Source of the DNA: Pogonophryne albipinna
Taxonomy: Eukaryota; Chordata; Actinopteri; Perciformes; Artedidraconidae
Assembly: GCA_028583405.1 (NCBI GenBank)
Contig: CM053256.1
Span: forward strand, 18,129,534 to 18,193,533
Reading direction: 5' to 3'
Length of the DNA: 64,000 bases
This document shows, one piece after another, positions 32,292 through 43,033 of the stretch (positions within the stretch are counted from its first letter, which is position 1; every line of letters starts with the position of its first letter). A model generated the notes under the pieces. The model was not told the DNA's origin. It saw nothing but the letters and a program-made list of their open reading frames with translations, and made no database searches. Position numbers and translations under genes: made by a program.

Positions 32292-33149
32292 TCATGGATT
32301 AAGTCCACAAAGCCCTGAAATGTTTGCCGAAATGAGATCTGCACCTTCCAAAGTAGGATGAATGCCGTCTCTCTTAATCAGACCAGGTTTTCCCCAGAAG
32401 GCTGTCCAATTATTTACGAAGCCCACATTGTTTGCTGGGCACCACCAAGACAACCAGCGCTGAAATTATGACATGCGGCTATACATGTCATCATTGATCA
32501 GATTGGTGAGGGGACCAGAGAAGATTACGGTGTCCGACATTGTTTTAGCATAACTACACACCGACTCCACATTAAGTTTGGTGCATTCTGATTGGCGTAA
32601 ACGAACATCATTACCACCGACGTGAATAACAATCCTACTGTATTTACGTTTATTTTTAGCCAGCAGTTTAAGATGCGCCTCAACGTCGCCCGCTCTGGCC
32701 CCCGGAATGCATTTGACTGTGGAGGCTTCGGTCTCTAAATTCACATGTCTCATAATAGAGCTACCAATAACCAGAGTTGGCTTCTCAGCGGGTGTCTCGC
32801 TGAGTGGGGAATATCTGTTAGATACGTGAACGGGTTGGTGGGGACCTGCGGGTTTCGCGTTATGCCCCTTCTGAACAGTCACCCAGTCTCCCTGCTGCTC
32901 GGGAGTTGCCGGGGGATGGCTAATAGGAGCTATCTTTTGCCGGTCCGCACCGGCTAACATGGGCTTTACTGTAGCTGAGTTACTTTCTAAGATGCGAAGC
33001 CGGGCTTCTATGGCTATGATTCCCGCCTCCAACCTAACAACTATACTACATTTAACACATGTATCGGTACCAGTAAAGGAGGTAGGGAAGTAACCAAACA
33101 TGAGACAGTTAGAGCAGGGAATAGCACCCGAGGGTGGGGAAAGAGCCAT
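32292..33149 (-). pseudogene. L2 ORF1 with GDSL/SGNH esterase-like domain, one premature stop
   Basis: The protein starts MALSPPSGAIPCSNCLMFGY with a Cys-rich N-terminus (CSNC...CVKC), a coiled-coil-like stretch (IIAIEARLRILESN), then LVIGSSIMRHV (GDS-like block) and IVIHVGGNDVRL (GxND block) of the SGNH hydrolase fold. The late RDGIHPT block supplies the Asp/His of that fold. An in-frame TAA at about 32466-32468 interrupts it before RDGIHPT. Such esterase-like ORF1 proteins are known from CR1/L2 LINEs; their role is thought to be in RNP or membrane association. Confidence 0.8.
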
Positions 33150-33460
33150 GGCTAGCTATCAAGCTAAAGTAGCTACCGTTAGCAAACCCGAAAAGAGTGT
33201 AGGCAACTGTGGAGTTACAGTCGCTAAGAGAAGGAGAGTTGTGAGTGCTTAAGCTGTAGTAACGTGTGATTACAACGTCAGGCAGTTGCCGTGATCAAGA
33301 GTTTTAAAACGATTGATTAAGTTAAGATAATAAGCTATCAGCAACAGAACAGGCACACGGGATACCCGGAGATGACAATGACAACAACAACCGGAAGTTA
33401 CAACATGCTTACCGCAATAGTGGTCCGTGTAGAAACCGATGCACTAGGTTTGAAAATAGA

Positions 33461-33658
33461 TTATTATTATTACTATTTAGTTTTTCTTTAGTTGTTTTTC
33501 CGTTACATTGGAGTATGTCTGCTCTGCCTCCCCTGACTGCACGTCGCTGGTTTTCACTATAAGTACAAAATATTTTTTGGACGGACACTATAATTTACAG
33601 TTTTTTACCATGTTCAATCTGAATTTTCTTTAAAATAAAAAACATCTATATTTATTCA
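33461..33658 (+). repeat. Right copy of the 198-bp target-site duplication
   Basis: Same 198 bp as 27196-27393 with one mismatch. It abuts the 5' end of the minus-strand L2 LINE. After it the piggyBac-like shell resumes to its right terminus. Confidence 0.92.
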
Positions 33659-33812
33659 GACTTTTCTACATCCAACTCACAGGTTTATCATTACTTTGAG
33701 AAAAAAGATTATTAATTTAACCCTTTTAGAAGGGAAGATATGGTCATTTGTGCTGGGAATGTCATTTTCGAGCCTGAAACCTGAAAAACAGGCTCGGGGT
33801 TTAACAGGTTAA

Positions 33813-34134
33813 GTAACTTTACGCCTGATAATTCAACCTGTTGCTGAATGTACAGTAAAGTTTCACGTATTTTTCGCTTTTATCAATCTATGGGTTATGT
33901 AGAAAGCTGAAACTACCAACCTATAATTCAGTTGTTGAAGGCATTAAAACACAGAACACCAAAATAAACATTTTAGTGGTGTGAACGCTCGTGAACTGTC
34001 AACAGGAGGGCGGGGGAGCCTCGCTGCGGGGAAACTGTGGACCTCTGTCAGCCGTTTAAAAGATGAATAAATTAACGGCTCGAACCGAGCCGGCCGGCAC
34101 CGGCCCGCTGACGACCGGCCGTTCTGTGAGCCCC
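33813..34134. other. Short intergenic stretch
   Basis: No gene. The last 150 bp become GC-rich (GCCGGCCGGCACCGGCCCGC) directly before the MITE at 34138. Confidence 0.4.
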
Positions 34135-34137
34135 TTA

Positions 34138-34886
34138 TGGCGCGTTTCCACTGCAGCGGGTAGCTCGCTTTAAAAAGCGTGCCGAGCCGTGCGGGGCCCG
34201 TTTTTGGTTGCGTTTCCACTTGGCCTAGTTTTGGCCCGGGGCTACTTTTTCACCTTTTTTCTGGCCCGACTAAATCGTGGTTCTAGGGCCAGGAACAACC
34301 AGGCTGAGTCGGGCTGAGTATGCTAAACTAGAGAGAGAATCGCTGGCAAGGGGGCTACAACTACAACAAGATGAACATATTTGACCGTGATTTAATTGTA
34401 ATACACGTTTCAAAATGATGCCGAAGTAACAACATACTGATACCGGTTAGTAAAAACCATGAATTAATGCTTTGACAAGTCTGCAGACAGACGGCAGGCG
34501 AAAAATCCTTTTAAAATGCGTGTTTTCTAAATGGAGCTTGGCTAAGCTAACGTTATATATGCTCCGACCGTCCACACTCACAACAACGGCCTATACAGAC
34601 ATAAATAAACCAGCGACTGTATTCGCCATGACACAGGCAGTCTGTGGTTTGTACTTGTTTAACTTTTGTCTAGTTTCTGAACAGATATGAAGAGTGAGTG
34701 CTAAGAGCTAACGGCTGTGTTGTTTTTCTGGGGCGCTCATTGAAGATGACGTCACGGCTCCGCCTCCACTGCGTTACTATAGTAACTACCCCAGTTCCTA
34801 AACTGTAATGGAAGCGCAGCATTAAAGTGAGCCGGGCCTAATAAGGCCTAACCAAACCGAGCGAGGCCTGCAGTGGAAACGCGCCA
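34138..34886 (+). mobile_element. Harbinger-like MITE, copy 1 (749 bp), TTA TSD
   Basis: TIR TGGCGCGTTTCCACTGCAG at both ends; TTA duplicated at 34135-34137 and 34887-34889. A 3-bp TWA duplication suggests the PIF/Harbinger superfamily. Copies 2 (41763-42524) and 3 (45359-46108) share the whole body. There is no transposase frame; a short plus-strand frame (34472-34690) is conserved in copies only because the sequences are nearly identical. Confidence 0.9.
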
Positions 34887-34892
34887 TTATAC

Positions 34893-34975
34893 TACTTAGC
34901 TACTTATATACATACATACTTATACTTATATACTTATACTTATACATTATTATACTTATATACTTCTTTCATTAC
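34893..34975. repeat. Simple repeat (TATACT/TACATA)n
   Basis: Short-period repeat of TTATACTTATATACTTATAC type. Confidence 0.85.
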
Positions 34976-35900
34976 TGACACAATGTAGGCTACTTGGTCA
35001 TCGTTGTTTCTTAAATTTCCGATCTAACCTTACAAACTTACTATTTTCCCCGAAAACCTGTTCCTTTTTGTACACAATATACTTTGTGATCGTTGTTTCT
35101 TCCACGTCTGCTAACGCTTCCTCGAAATCCTTCAGTGTTTGAAATATTTTATGTGAAAGCATCCTGTTTGTTGCGCTTTGGCATCCTTGACAGACGTGTC
35201 TCTCTGTTGTCTTTTGGAGCGCGAGCGCAACAAAAGTTGCCGTCTCATCCACGACCACTATTACGTCACTTCCGCCGCATAAAACCCAGCAGGTATGTCT
35301 AGCACTAACCGAGAGGAGAGTGGTACTGATTATCTGTACGTACCGGGTTGCCAGTTTTGTGGTTTATCCTCCATGTGAAGTGGGTAATAGTGGAAGAAAA
35401 ATCCCCGAGTACATTTATAATGACACGTAAAAGTTATGTGTTCAAAATATACTTAGGAAAAAGTGAATCAGTTTATGCGCAACATTTAATCAACGTAAAG
35501 GTAGTTGTTCAGCAGATAAATGGCAAGTATGAGTGCCATGACGTAATCAATTAGATATCTACTGAAAAGGTTAACTATGCATAGTTCTTTTTCATACTTT
35601 AACTACAATTTGCCGATCCGAACTTTCACTTAAGTCACATTTTCAATGCAATATTTTCACTTGTAATGGAATATGTTTGCATTGTGGTATTGTTACGTTT
35701 ATATTAGTAAATCATTTACAATTCTTCTTCCCACACTGCATAATATTATTTTGCATATTCCTCTCAATAGATGTAACCAGGTGTTTGGCAAACTGTCCCA
35801 AAGTGCACGTGCTTCCCCTGCCTCGCTAACTGCAAACGCGTTTTTTATAGACCTGGCAACCCCTGTACCGGTCAAACGAAACGACGCACACTCAAAATCA
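34976..35900. other. Region upstream of lsm3, including its promoter
   Basis: No second gene is demonstrated. An 87-codon minus-strand frame (34998-35258) has no recognisable domain. The lsm3 5' UTR and promoter must lie just upstream of 35901, but I see no TATA box; the area 35220-35300 (TTACGTCACTTCCGCCGC) holds CRE/ETS-like motifs that could equally serve an unseen start. Confidence 0.4.
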
Positions 35901-35921
35901 ATGGCGGACGAAGTTGAGCAG
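35901..35921 (+). CDS. lsm3: lsm3 exon 1 (coding part)
   Basis: ATGGCGGACGAAGTTGAGCAG encodes MADEVEQ, matching the start of vertebrate LSM3 (MADDVDQ in human). The donor is GTTGGT, weaker than consensus but in the right phase (0). Without splicing the frame would run on to a stop about 145 bp later. Confidence 0.9.
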
Positions 35922-36948
35922 GTTGGTGCAGCCCCGTCGATTAATGCTGTGTTTCTCTCACACAGCGTGTATATAATTATCCAAAAAGAACGCTGTAAGA
36001 TGTGTTTACTTTGTTTCTTCTTTCAGGGGGGTTATTGTGTCACTTCGTTTGTTCCCCTCCTCTAACAGCGCGGAGAGGCCTGTCAAACAAGCTAGCTAAA
36101 TTAGCCCTGTTAGCACATCACGTTTATTCTAACTTCAAAAATGACAACGTGTTTCACTGTCGGTGCTGTTTAGTTTGAACATCAGAGCTAAAATTGATAA
36201 TTACATCATAGGACAAGGCTATTCGTTTTTCTTGTGTGTTCCTTGTGTTGGAGAACAGCAGAATACTAGTGTAGCGTTACACCCAAAGCATACACTAGTT
36301 TAAACGTGTCTGACTTGTTTTTTTCAAAAACATCTTAGAAATGTAAGAGCTGGGCTTTTAACCGGACACACATGTAACTAAATGGTTTAGCATGGGTGGG
36401 TGGGGTTTTCAGCCAATACATACAATTACTTTTGTTAACTTTTCTCCACAGCTACATCTCTTTCCAATATGTCTTCCAAGTGTTACGTTTATATTAGTTA
36501 GGTCTGATATACCTCCCCTTGATTTTGGATGCATAGTGTTTCATAGTAAAGTCTCTGAAATTCATAGATTTCTTTACTTTGTTTTGTATAATTTTGATGT
36601 TCAACCTTAACTTGTGTGCACCTTGCTTTTTGTGAATTTTTATAGTAAGAAACTGTAACACAAACTTTTCTCAGTCATCATCACATATCTTCTGCAGCCT
36701 CTCCACTAACAGTTTCTGCACTTTATTATTATTTGACTTTAACTTTAACTATATATTTGTTGTTCTTTTATTTTATTTTCTCTTCACTATATCTGTAAAG
36801 CGTCTTTGAGCACCTGTAAAAGCGCTAATAAATTAAATCTATTATTATTATTATGATCATATTGTAAACCTAAGCAGCTGAAGGGAAATAGTTATCTGTT
36901 GCTAGCCTATTTGAAAAACACCCTGAAGACATTTTATACAACTATTAC

Positions 36949-37542
36949 TAGGCCTGTCACGATAATTAATTTGGTTGGACAATACATTTCCCCGGGAATT
37001 ATTGCGATAAACGATAATATTGTCGGCACTGTTGTAAGACCATTTTAGACCACTGACATCATGATAATAATAATTCAAGTACATCCTTTCAAACAGAACT
37101 TTTTATTGAACATTCAACATTGCAAATTTAATGTGAAATAATATTAAAATATATATAATAAATAAAACAAATACATTTAATTATAACAAATGGTATTTTT
37201 AGTTATTAGGTTTTGCAACCACTTCCATTTAATAATAATACATTACATTTATAAAGCGCTTTTCCTGGTGCTCAACAACTTAATTTAACTTCAAATTCCC
37301 CTCGAATAAGTCACACGTTGTCTCCTGCTTGTCTCTATATTATTAATTTGGCTGCTACACTGTTGCACGCAGAGTGTCCTGACCTTGCTGTGTGTGAGCC
37401 CCGCCCCTCACAGTGCGCTGGGCTAAAATGCTGGTCACATCTTATCCTTATAAATGGCAATTTATCGAGCTCAGAAAAGTTATCGAGTCCATTTTTATTT
37501 ATCGTACGATAAGTCAATTTATTGATTATCGCGACAGGCCTA
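36949..37542. mobile_element. hAT-type element in lsm3 intron 1 (594 bp), 8-bp TSD 7/8
   Basis: Ends TAGGCCTGTCACGATAAT and complement of TAGGCCTGTCGCGATAAT, flanked by ACTATTAC (36941-36948) and ACTCTTAC (37543-37550). The subterminal CGATAA words are typical of this common fish family. It includes a short fragment of another repeat at about 37215-37275 (ACATTTATAAAGCGCTTTTC). Confidence 0.85.
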
Positions 37543-38024
37543 ACTCTTACCTCTGTTTTGAAAAGTATTTCCCAAATCTCAAATCCCTGCTCCAACCACA
37601 AGGATTAATTGCAATAAAAAGTATGCCTAGTTGACACTCCTATTTCCAAATACGTAAAAAATGGTAGTTAGAAATGACACACCATTCCTTGTTTTTACAG
37701 GCAATGATTGTTAATATTGTTACTTTACCATCATTTGTAATTTTTCCTACATTTGTGTTTTTATATTTCTTTCAAGAAATAATTGAAGTTTCAGGAGAAT
37801 TTGGGAAAACCTCTAAATACAGTCCTGATGGCTTTTACTCCTGTGCTTTTCAAAGACAGAAAAGAATAACTGATTCTCCGCACATTTTTCCCCAATTAAT
37901 GAACATTTGGTAGCTTAAACTACCTTATGGAAGTAGCCATCCTCCGAACTGGCATTTATTTCTGAAGTTGTTGAAATCTATATTTGTAAAATGTGTAATT
38001 AATATCCTTATTTGTGTGCTGCAG

Positions 38025-38135
38025 CCCCCGTCTACCAACACGGTAGAGGAGCCTCTGGATCTGATCAGACTCAGTCTAGATGAGAGGATCTACGTGAAGA
38101 TGAGGAATGACCGGGAGCTCCGCGGTCGACTGCAT
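38025..38135 (+). CDS. lsm3: lsm3 exon 2
   Basis: 37 codons after [29 protein letters not shown] and [17 protein letters not shown], then a GTAAGA donor. This is the Sm1 part of the Sm fold: the [20 protein letters not shown] strands and the RELRGRLHA turn that contacts RNA in the ring. The sequence is essentially that of mammalian LSM3 apart from the first residues. Phase 0 at both ends. Confidence 0.97.
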
Positions 38136-38263
38136 GTAAGATACACACCCAGTATCTGCTTAAAAAAACACTGAAGTGTGTGTGTTGTGGGATTCTACGT
38201 TTTATTGTCGCAGGTCTGATATTTGTCTCTCACTTCATGCTTGTTGATGTTTGTTTTTCCCAG

Positions 38264-38359
38264 GCCTACGATCAGCACCTGAACATGATCCTTGGAGATG
38301 TGGAGGAGACGGTGACGACGGTGGAGATCGACGAGGAGACCTATGAAGAACTATACAAG
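38264..38359 (+). CDS. lsm3: lsm3 exon 3
   Basis: 32 codons after [28 protein letters not shown] and [12 protein letters not shown], then [21 protein letters not shown] is the end of Sm1, with the Asn that binds uridine. It differs conservatively from human (V for I, L for I). Phase 0 at both ends. Confidence 0.97.
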
Positions 38360-38683
38360 GTACATCTTTGAATTCTCCTTGTTACAGCCTCATGTCTTCT
38401 TACTGAACAACTACTGTTGTGCTGGTCTTGGTTTCTAAAACTGTCTGCATGTACTGGGCCTTACTGAAGCACTAGAACGATGCTGCTGTTATACTTTATT
38501 TCAGCAGGAACATTCAACATCAATAGAAGCATTTCAAATGCTTATTCATATTTGGCATACAATATTAACAATGTTTTATCACACTTTATTGACATTTTAA
38601 AGATAGAATCTAATATTCTAGATTTTCCCTCCTCGAGATCGTGAAGAATAGTATTTGCACTTTCAGTGGTTTTATATAAAATG

Positions 38684-39349
38684 TAGGGCTGTCAAACGAT
38701 TAAAAATTTTAATCAGATTAATCACAGTTTAAAAATTAATTAATCATGATTAATCACCATTCGAACTATGTCCAAAATATGCCATTTATTTATGTATATT
38801 GTTGTGGGAATGGAAAGATAAATGAAAGAAGGCGGATATATCCATTTAACATACAGTATACGTTTATTATAACATTTTTCTGTGTGTCAAAATGAAAGAC
38901 AGCCCACACACCTATCAATCATCAAACCGTGGGGTCTTAATTCATTACGTGTTGATTTCTATCAACGGGGGAGTACTTCAGGAAAGTCGGGGGGGGGGGG
39001 CTAGTGGAGTACTTCGTGACCACAGGGTGTGAACGTTGTGATCAGCTGTTTTAGCGCAGTTCTCCAGTGAAGGAGGGGGGAGAGAGTCTCCCTGCGCATC
39101 CGGTTGGCGTAGTTTTGGCACAATACCGTTGTACAGACCGACGTTAACAGCAGCCCTGTTTGTGCACACGGAGGGGCTAAGCCATTTCTTGGTATGGGTG
39201 TAGCCTACCCCAGCCATACCCTGGCGCTGCCACTGGTGGGATGTATGGGGCGGGCCATTCTGCCCATGCGTTAAATGCGTTAAATATTTTAACGCAATTA
39301 ATTCAAAAAATTAATTACCGCCGTTAACGCGATAATTTTGACAGCATTA
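38684..39349. mobile_element. hAT-type element in lsm3 intron 3 (666 bp), exact 8-bp TSD
   Basis: ATAAAATG is duplicated at 38676-38683 and 39350-39357. The ends are TAGGGCTGTCAAACGATTAA and ...ATTTTGACAGCATTA, with ATTAATC/GATTAAT-rich subterminal zones and the TTAACGC motif. A G10-12 run lies at about 38989. No transposase. Confidence 0.93.
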
Positions 39350-39784
39350 ATAAAATGATGTTCATAGTTAAACTTTTTCTGTTAAGAGTGATGAGAGATG
39401 GCCAGCAATCTGTATCTGTGGCCAACATACAGTTCCATAATACTGCAGGAAGATTGATTTAAAGTTATTTAAATACTTTTCCTTTTATTCATGTTTTTAT
39501 TTCTTTTCGTAATGTGTAAAAATGGGAATATAAAGGAATACATGTGGAAACTATGGCTGCCCCCAATCAGTCAACTTAACGTTAGTCCATGAAAAAAAGT
39601 ATTTGGCGACTCATTTTTCATTAGTCTATTAATCAAAGGAAAGAGAACTCCATGTGTGCGCTGCGTGTGCTTTGATGCCTCAGCCTGAAAACCCCTCAGA
39701 CTTCATTCAGAGCTGAACCTGGTCGTTAAGTACATTTTGTCGTGCAGGAAATCCAAAGTATGGGATCTTGTATGTTGGTATGTA

Positions 39785-39900
39785 AACATAAGAAGTTAAA
39801 GTAAAATGTCCAATAAAAGAGAAAAAGAATAATACAAATATTTATACAAAGTTACATTTGTTGAAGTAAAATTGTACACAGTGTAAGACAATATATATCA
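39785..39900. repeat. Single unit of the AT-rich repeat seen at 9450-9945
   Basis: ATAAGAAGTTAAAGTAAAAT and GTNCAATAAAA...AATATTTATACA match the unit at 9860-9925. Confidence 0.6.
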
Positions 39901-40059
39901 TGCAAATGTATACCGTGGTGTGTAAGTATTAATTAAATATTAATTCTGAATATCACAGTTTAAAATGGTTTGAGTGCCGGACGCTTTGAGGACATAATAC
40001 TAATAATTAACAGAACAATATAAAGATAAACAATTTTTCTGTGTCTTTTTTTTTTTTAG

Positions 40060-40140
40060 TCAACCAAGAGGAACATCCCCATGCTGTTTGTCAGAGGAGA
40101 CGGTGTTGTCCTTGTGGCACCGCCCCTCAGGGTGGGCTAA
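40060..40140 (+). CDS. lsm3: lsm3 exon 4 with stop
   Basis: 26 codons plus TAA after a long T tract and TAG acceptor: STKRNIPMLFVRGDGVVLVA then PPLRVG. FVRGDGVVLV is the Sm2 motif. Exons total 7+37+32+26 = 102 residues, exactly the usual LSM3 length. LSM3 is a subunit of the LSm2-8 ring that binds the U6 snRNA 3' end in the nucleus and of the LSm1-7 ring that promotes decapping of mRNA in the cytoplasm. The gene is the only intact conserved host gene visible here; expression is probably housekeeping, although no regulatory element is proven. Confidence 0.97.
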   Translation, partial: STKRNIPMLFVRGDGVVLVAPPLRVG

Positions 40141-41220
40141 CCCCAACCACTTCCTGTTTGTGAGGGAGTGTTTGTGGCAGCTTGGAAGCTTCTAACTGCA
40201 GGAGGCTGAAACATGGCTGCGTTCAAACACATCCAGCCCCCTCCGGTCAGACTCTACTGTCAACCCCCCTCCCCCCCACACTCATCATTCAGATACTACC
40301 ACAAACTCTCTACTTTATTCTGTGGGGCTGCAAGAATTAAAAGCACTTTTTGACAAAGAAAGAAAAATGACTTTTGGTTTTGGAGAAAGAGGGCTTACTT
40401 CTGAGGTTTTATTTGGGCAAATTATTATTAAATTGATTTTGTGTCATTTCAGGCAATCGTTTCCTGATATCCTCAGGATATTTTTATTTGATTTTGCTCT
40501 GTACACCAAATGTTAAATACACACCCATTTAGTGAAGCCAGAAAAAAATATCATAATTTCTAATAACAAAATCTCAACTCTAGTTTGTGGAGGATCGCAA
40601 TTATTAAAAACATGTTTTGAAAAAATAGTGTTTTTTTTTGTTTGGGCAAATTATTATGGGATTATAGAATATTTCAGGCCACAATTTTTGTTCTTATTCT
40701 CAGGATATTTCATTTGATTTTAAATTCATAAATCCACACAGTTTTAGTTAAGCCAGAAAAAAAACAAATGTTACTTTAATCACCTTGAGTTGTTCACTTT
40801 TACAAGTCTCTACAAGTGCCATATTAAGTTGCAAACATCTTATCATGGTTTTTGGAAACTAAACTGCCTCACGTGTGTGTGTGTGTTAACTTGTGTTTGT
40901 CGAGTGTATTTCAAGTATTACCAGACAGCAGACTGAGCAGAGGAGTTTTATGTAATTGTTGACCTTTCTCAAGTGAAACTTTTTGTTCTAAGCAGAAGAC
41001 TTGTGCAGTTACCCCGAATCCATCATCTGTGAATATTTGGAAGCTTGAGTTCCTCTTGGACGGTTTTATTTTATGTTTTTTTTATATATATTTTTGTAGT
41101 GTTTGTTGGACTTGAGAGTACATAATTTTCAGATATGTAAACATTTGTTTTCATTTGGTTTTGGTAACTTGAATAAAAAAGGTAATTTGCAAAAAATAAA
41201 TCTGTTTCAAGTTTTGTATG
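40141..41220 (+). other. lsm3: Probable lsm3 3' UTR with diverged internal duplication
   Basis: No AATAAA is seen until 41172-41177 and 41195-41200, so the 3' UTR may reach about 41.2 kb. It contains two diverged copies of a segment (about 40413-40560 and 40643-40770) sharing GGGCAAATTATTAT, CTCAGGATATTT, TTTGATTTT and AAGCCAGAAAAAAA. The extent is inferred, not observed. Confidence 0.55.
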
Positions 41221-41759
41221 AAATGTATTACCAGTTCGGAAAATGTAACGAGAGCAGTGTTGAGACATGCCAACACAATTTAGATTTAACCCATGGATGT
41301 ATAAAGAGAGCATAACGTTATATAAAAAATAAATGCCACGCCCACTTCTGCATTAGCGTAGCTCTGCACGACTGCGTCATGGATGTAGAAAGAGAACGTA
41401 AAATAATATTTAAAAAATGTATATAAATAAAAATATCTCTCTTCTTGATCGCCCTCTCACGGAGAACACTTCACTGTCCCGCTTCATTGTAGGATTTATG
41501 CCATGTCTCTACCACTTTAGTTTGACCATCTCTGTTATTAAGTTATGGAATACTACATAAATAAGTCATTAGATTCCTTACCTTTTCTGCGCTCATAAAG
41601 AATGATAAGAATAATGCGTATTGAACTGGTTTCATTAATTAGTGGGTTTATTTAAGGTAATTAGTTAGAAGCCCTATTTTATCAGAATGTCTGCACAGCA
41701 GTTACAATGGTCAAACTACATTAAAACAGGATTGTCCCCACTTTTTCTTTAATAGTTAC
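41221..41759. other. Intergenic stretch between lsm3 and MITE copy 2
   Basis: A duplicated phrase CATGGATGTA(T/G)AAAGAGA occurs at about 41293 and 41379. No gene seen. Confidence 0.4.
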
Positions 41760-41762
41760 TTA

Positions 41763-42524
41763 TGGCGCGTTTCCACTGCAGGCCTCGCTCGGCCTCGCTC
41801 GGTTTGGTTAGGCCTTATTAAGCCCGGCTCACTTTAATGCTGCGCTTCCATTACAGTTTAGGAACTGGGGTAGTTACTATAGTAACGCAGTGTAGGCGGA
41901 GCCTTGACGTTATCTTCAATGAGAGCCCCAGAAAAACAACACAGCCGTTAGCTCTTAGCACTCAGAGCTCACAGCTCTTCATATCTGTTCAGAAACTAGA
42001 CAAAAGTTAAACAAGTACAAACCACAGACTGCCTGTGTCATGGAGAATACAGTCGCTGGTTTATTTATGTCTGTATAGGCCGTTGTTGTGAGTGTGGACG
42101 GTCGGAGCATATATAACGTTAGCTTAGCCAAGCTCCATTTAGAAAACACGCATTTTAAAAGGGTTTCTCGCCTGCCGTCTGTCTGCAGACTTGTCAAAGC
42201 ATTAATTCATGGTTTTTACTAACCGGTATCAGTATGTTGTTACTTCGGCATCATTTTTGAAACGTGTATTACAATTAAATCACCGTCAAATATGTTCATC
42301 TTGTTGTAGTTGTAGCCCCCTTGCCAGCGATTCTCTCTCTAGTTTAGCATACTCAGCCCGACTCAGCCTGGTTGTTCCTGGCCCTAGAACCACGATTTTA
42401 TGGGGCCAGAAAAACTGTGAATTAGGACACGCTAGCCGGTACTAGGCCAAGTGGAAACGCAACCAAAAACGGGCCCCGCTCGGCACGCTTAAAGCGAGCT
42501 ACCCGCTGCAGTGGAAACGCGCCA
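41763..42524 (-). mobile_element. Harbinger-like MITE, copy 2 (762 bp), inverted
   Basis: Same element as 34138-34886 in opposite orientation. Flanks are TTA on the left and TAA on the right, not a perfect direct duplication. One end has GGCCTCGCTC duplicated (GCCTCGCTCGGCCTCGCTCG), which explains part of the extra length. Confidence 0.9.
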
Positions 42525-42775
42525 TAACATTAGATATTTTAATGAGATATGGACCGCGAAACAAAAAATGTGCCTGAATGACGAATTTAGCAGTTGGACA
42601 TAAAAGTCAACTGACTGTCACTTGCAATGGCAGTGTTGTGTTTTTATTTTATCAACCTTTTACTTTAAAAACAAGTTAGAATTTTCAAAGGGTCTTGTGT
42701 TTTTTTTCGAGGGGGGGCGGGCGTGCCCTTTTTCCAGTTTAGAGCAATAGCCCCTCCTGTCTGTGCACGTCCCTG

Positions 42776-42896
42776 CTCCCATGTTTTGTTTTAGCAACTA
42801 GTTTTCTCGGTAAGAACTGCGTGATCGCTGTGGATAACATTAGTGTTGGCAGGACAAGGTGCACAAAAAAACTAGTTGCTAAAACAAAACACGGGA
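42776..42896. repeat. 30-bp near-perfect inverted repeat with 61-bp loop
   Basis: The left arm CTCCCATGTTTTGTTTTAGC AACTAGTTTT (42776-42805) is the complement of 42867-42896 with one mismatch. It could be a very small MITE or a hairpin-forming sequence. No flanking duplication is clear. Confidence 0.85.
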
Positions 42897-43033
42897 GTGT
42901 ACCTTGTTAGCTAATGCTAGCTAGCTGACATTAACGTTACACATTATTCTAGTTTAACACTCACCGAAATCTTGTACAGCCGGTCCCGCTTGCTGGCTTT
43001 TTGACCGACTTTTGTGTAATAGCAGCTCTCAAC

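Larger units (their letters stand above)
27394..33460 (-). mobile_element. Near full-length L2-type LINE, minus strand
   Basis: The 3' end is an ATCA/TGAT microsatellite tail (27394-27412) followed by the L2-type end complementary to TATTTATATAGCCCAATATC. ORF1 with a GDSL-esterase-like domain (32292-33149) and ORF2 with endonuclease and RT (27998-32180) follow in order on the minus strand. Removing the 1.2-kb insertion at 29143-30333 leaves about 4.9 kb. Several lesions make it inactive: a stop in ORF1, the insertion in RT, and a deletion before the YADD box. Confidence 0.9.
25358..33808. mobile_element. piggyBac-like non-autonomous element, outermost shell of a nest
   Basis: TTAA flanks both ends (25354-25357 and 33809-33812). 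The termini are inverted: CGTGTTAAACCCC on the left, and on the right the complement of CCTGTTAAACCCCGAG. TTAA duplication and a CC(T/C)GTTAAACCC-like end are typical of piggyBac elements. Once the insertions at 26285-27284 and 27394-33460 (plus its duplication) are removed, only about 1.2 kb belongs to this element, without a transposase. Confidence 0.75.

Noticed and set aside
34998..35258. 87-codon minus-strand frame as a gene divergent to lsm3
   Set aside because: No recognisable domain or splice structure.
35901..36065. Read-through frame starting at the lsm3 ATG
   Set aside because: The frame past MADEVEQ is intron sequence; the LSM3 protein continues in the exon at 38025 in the right phase.
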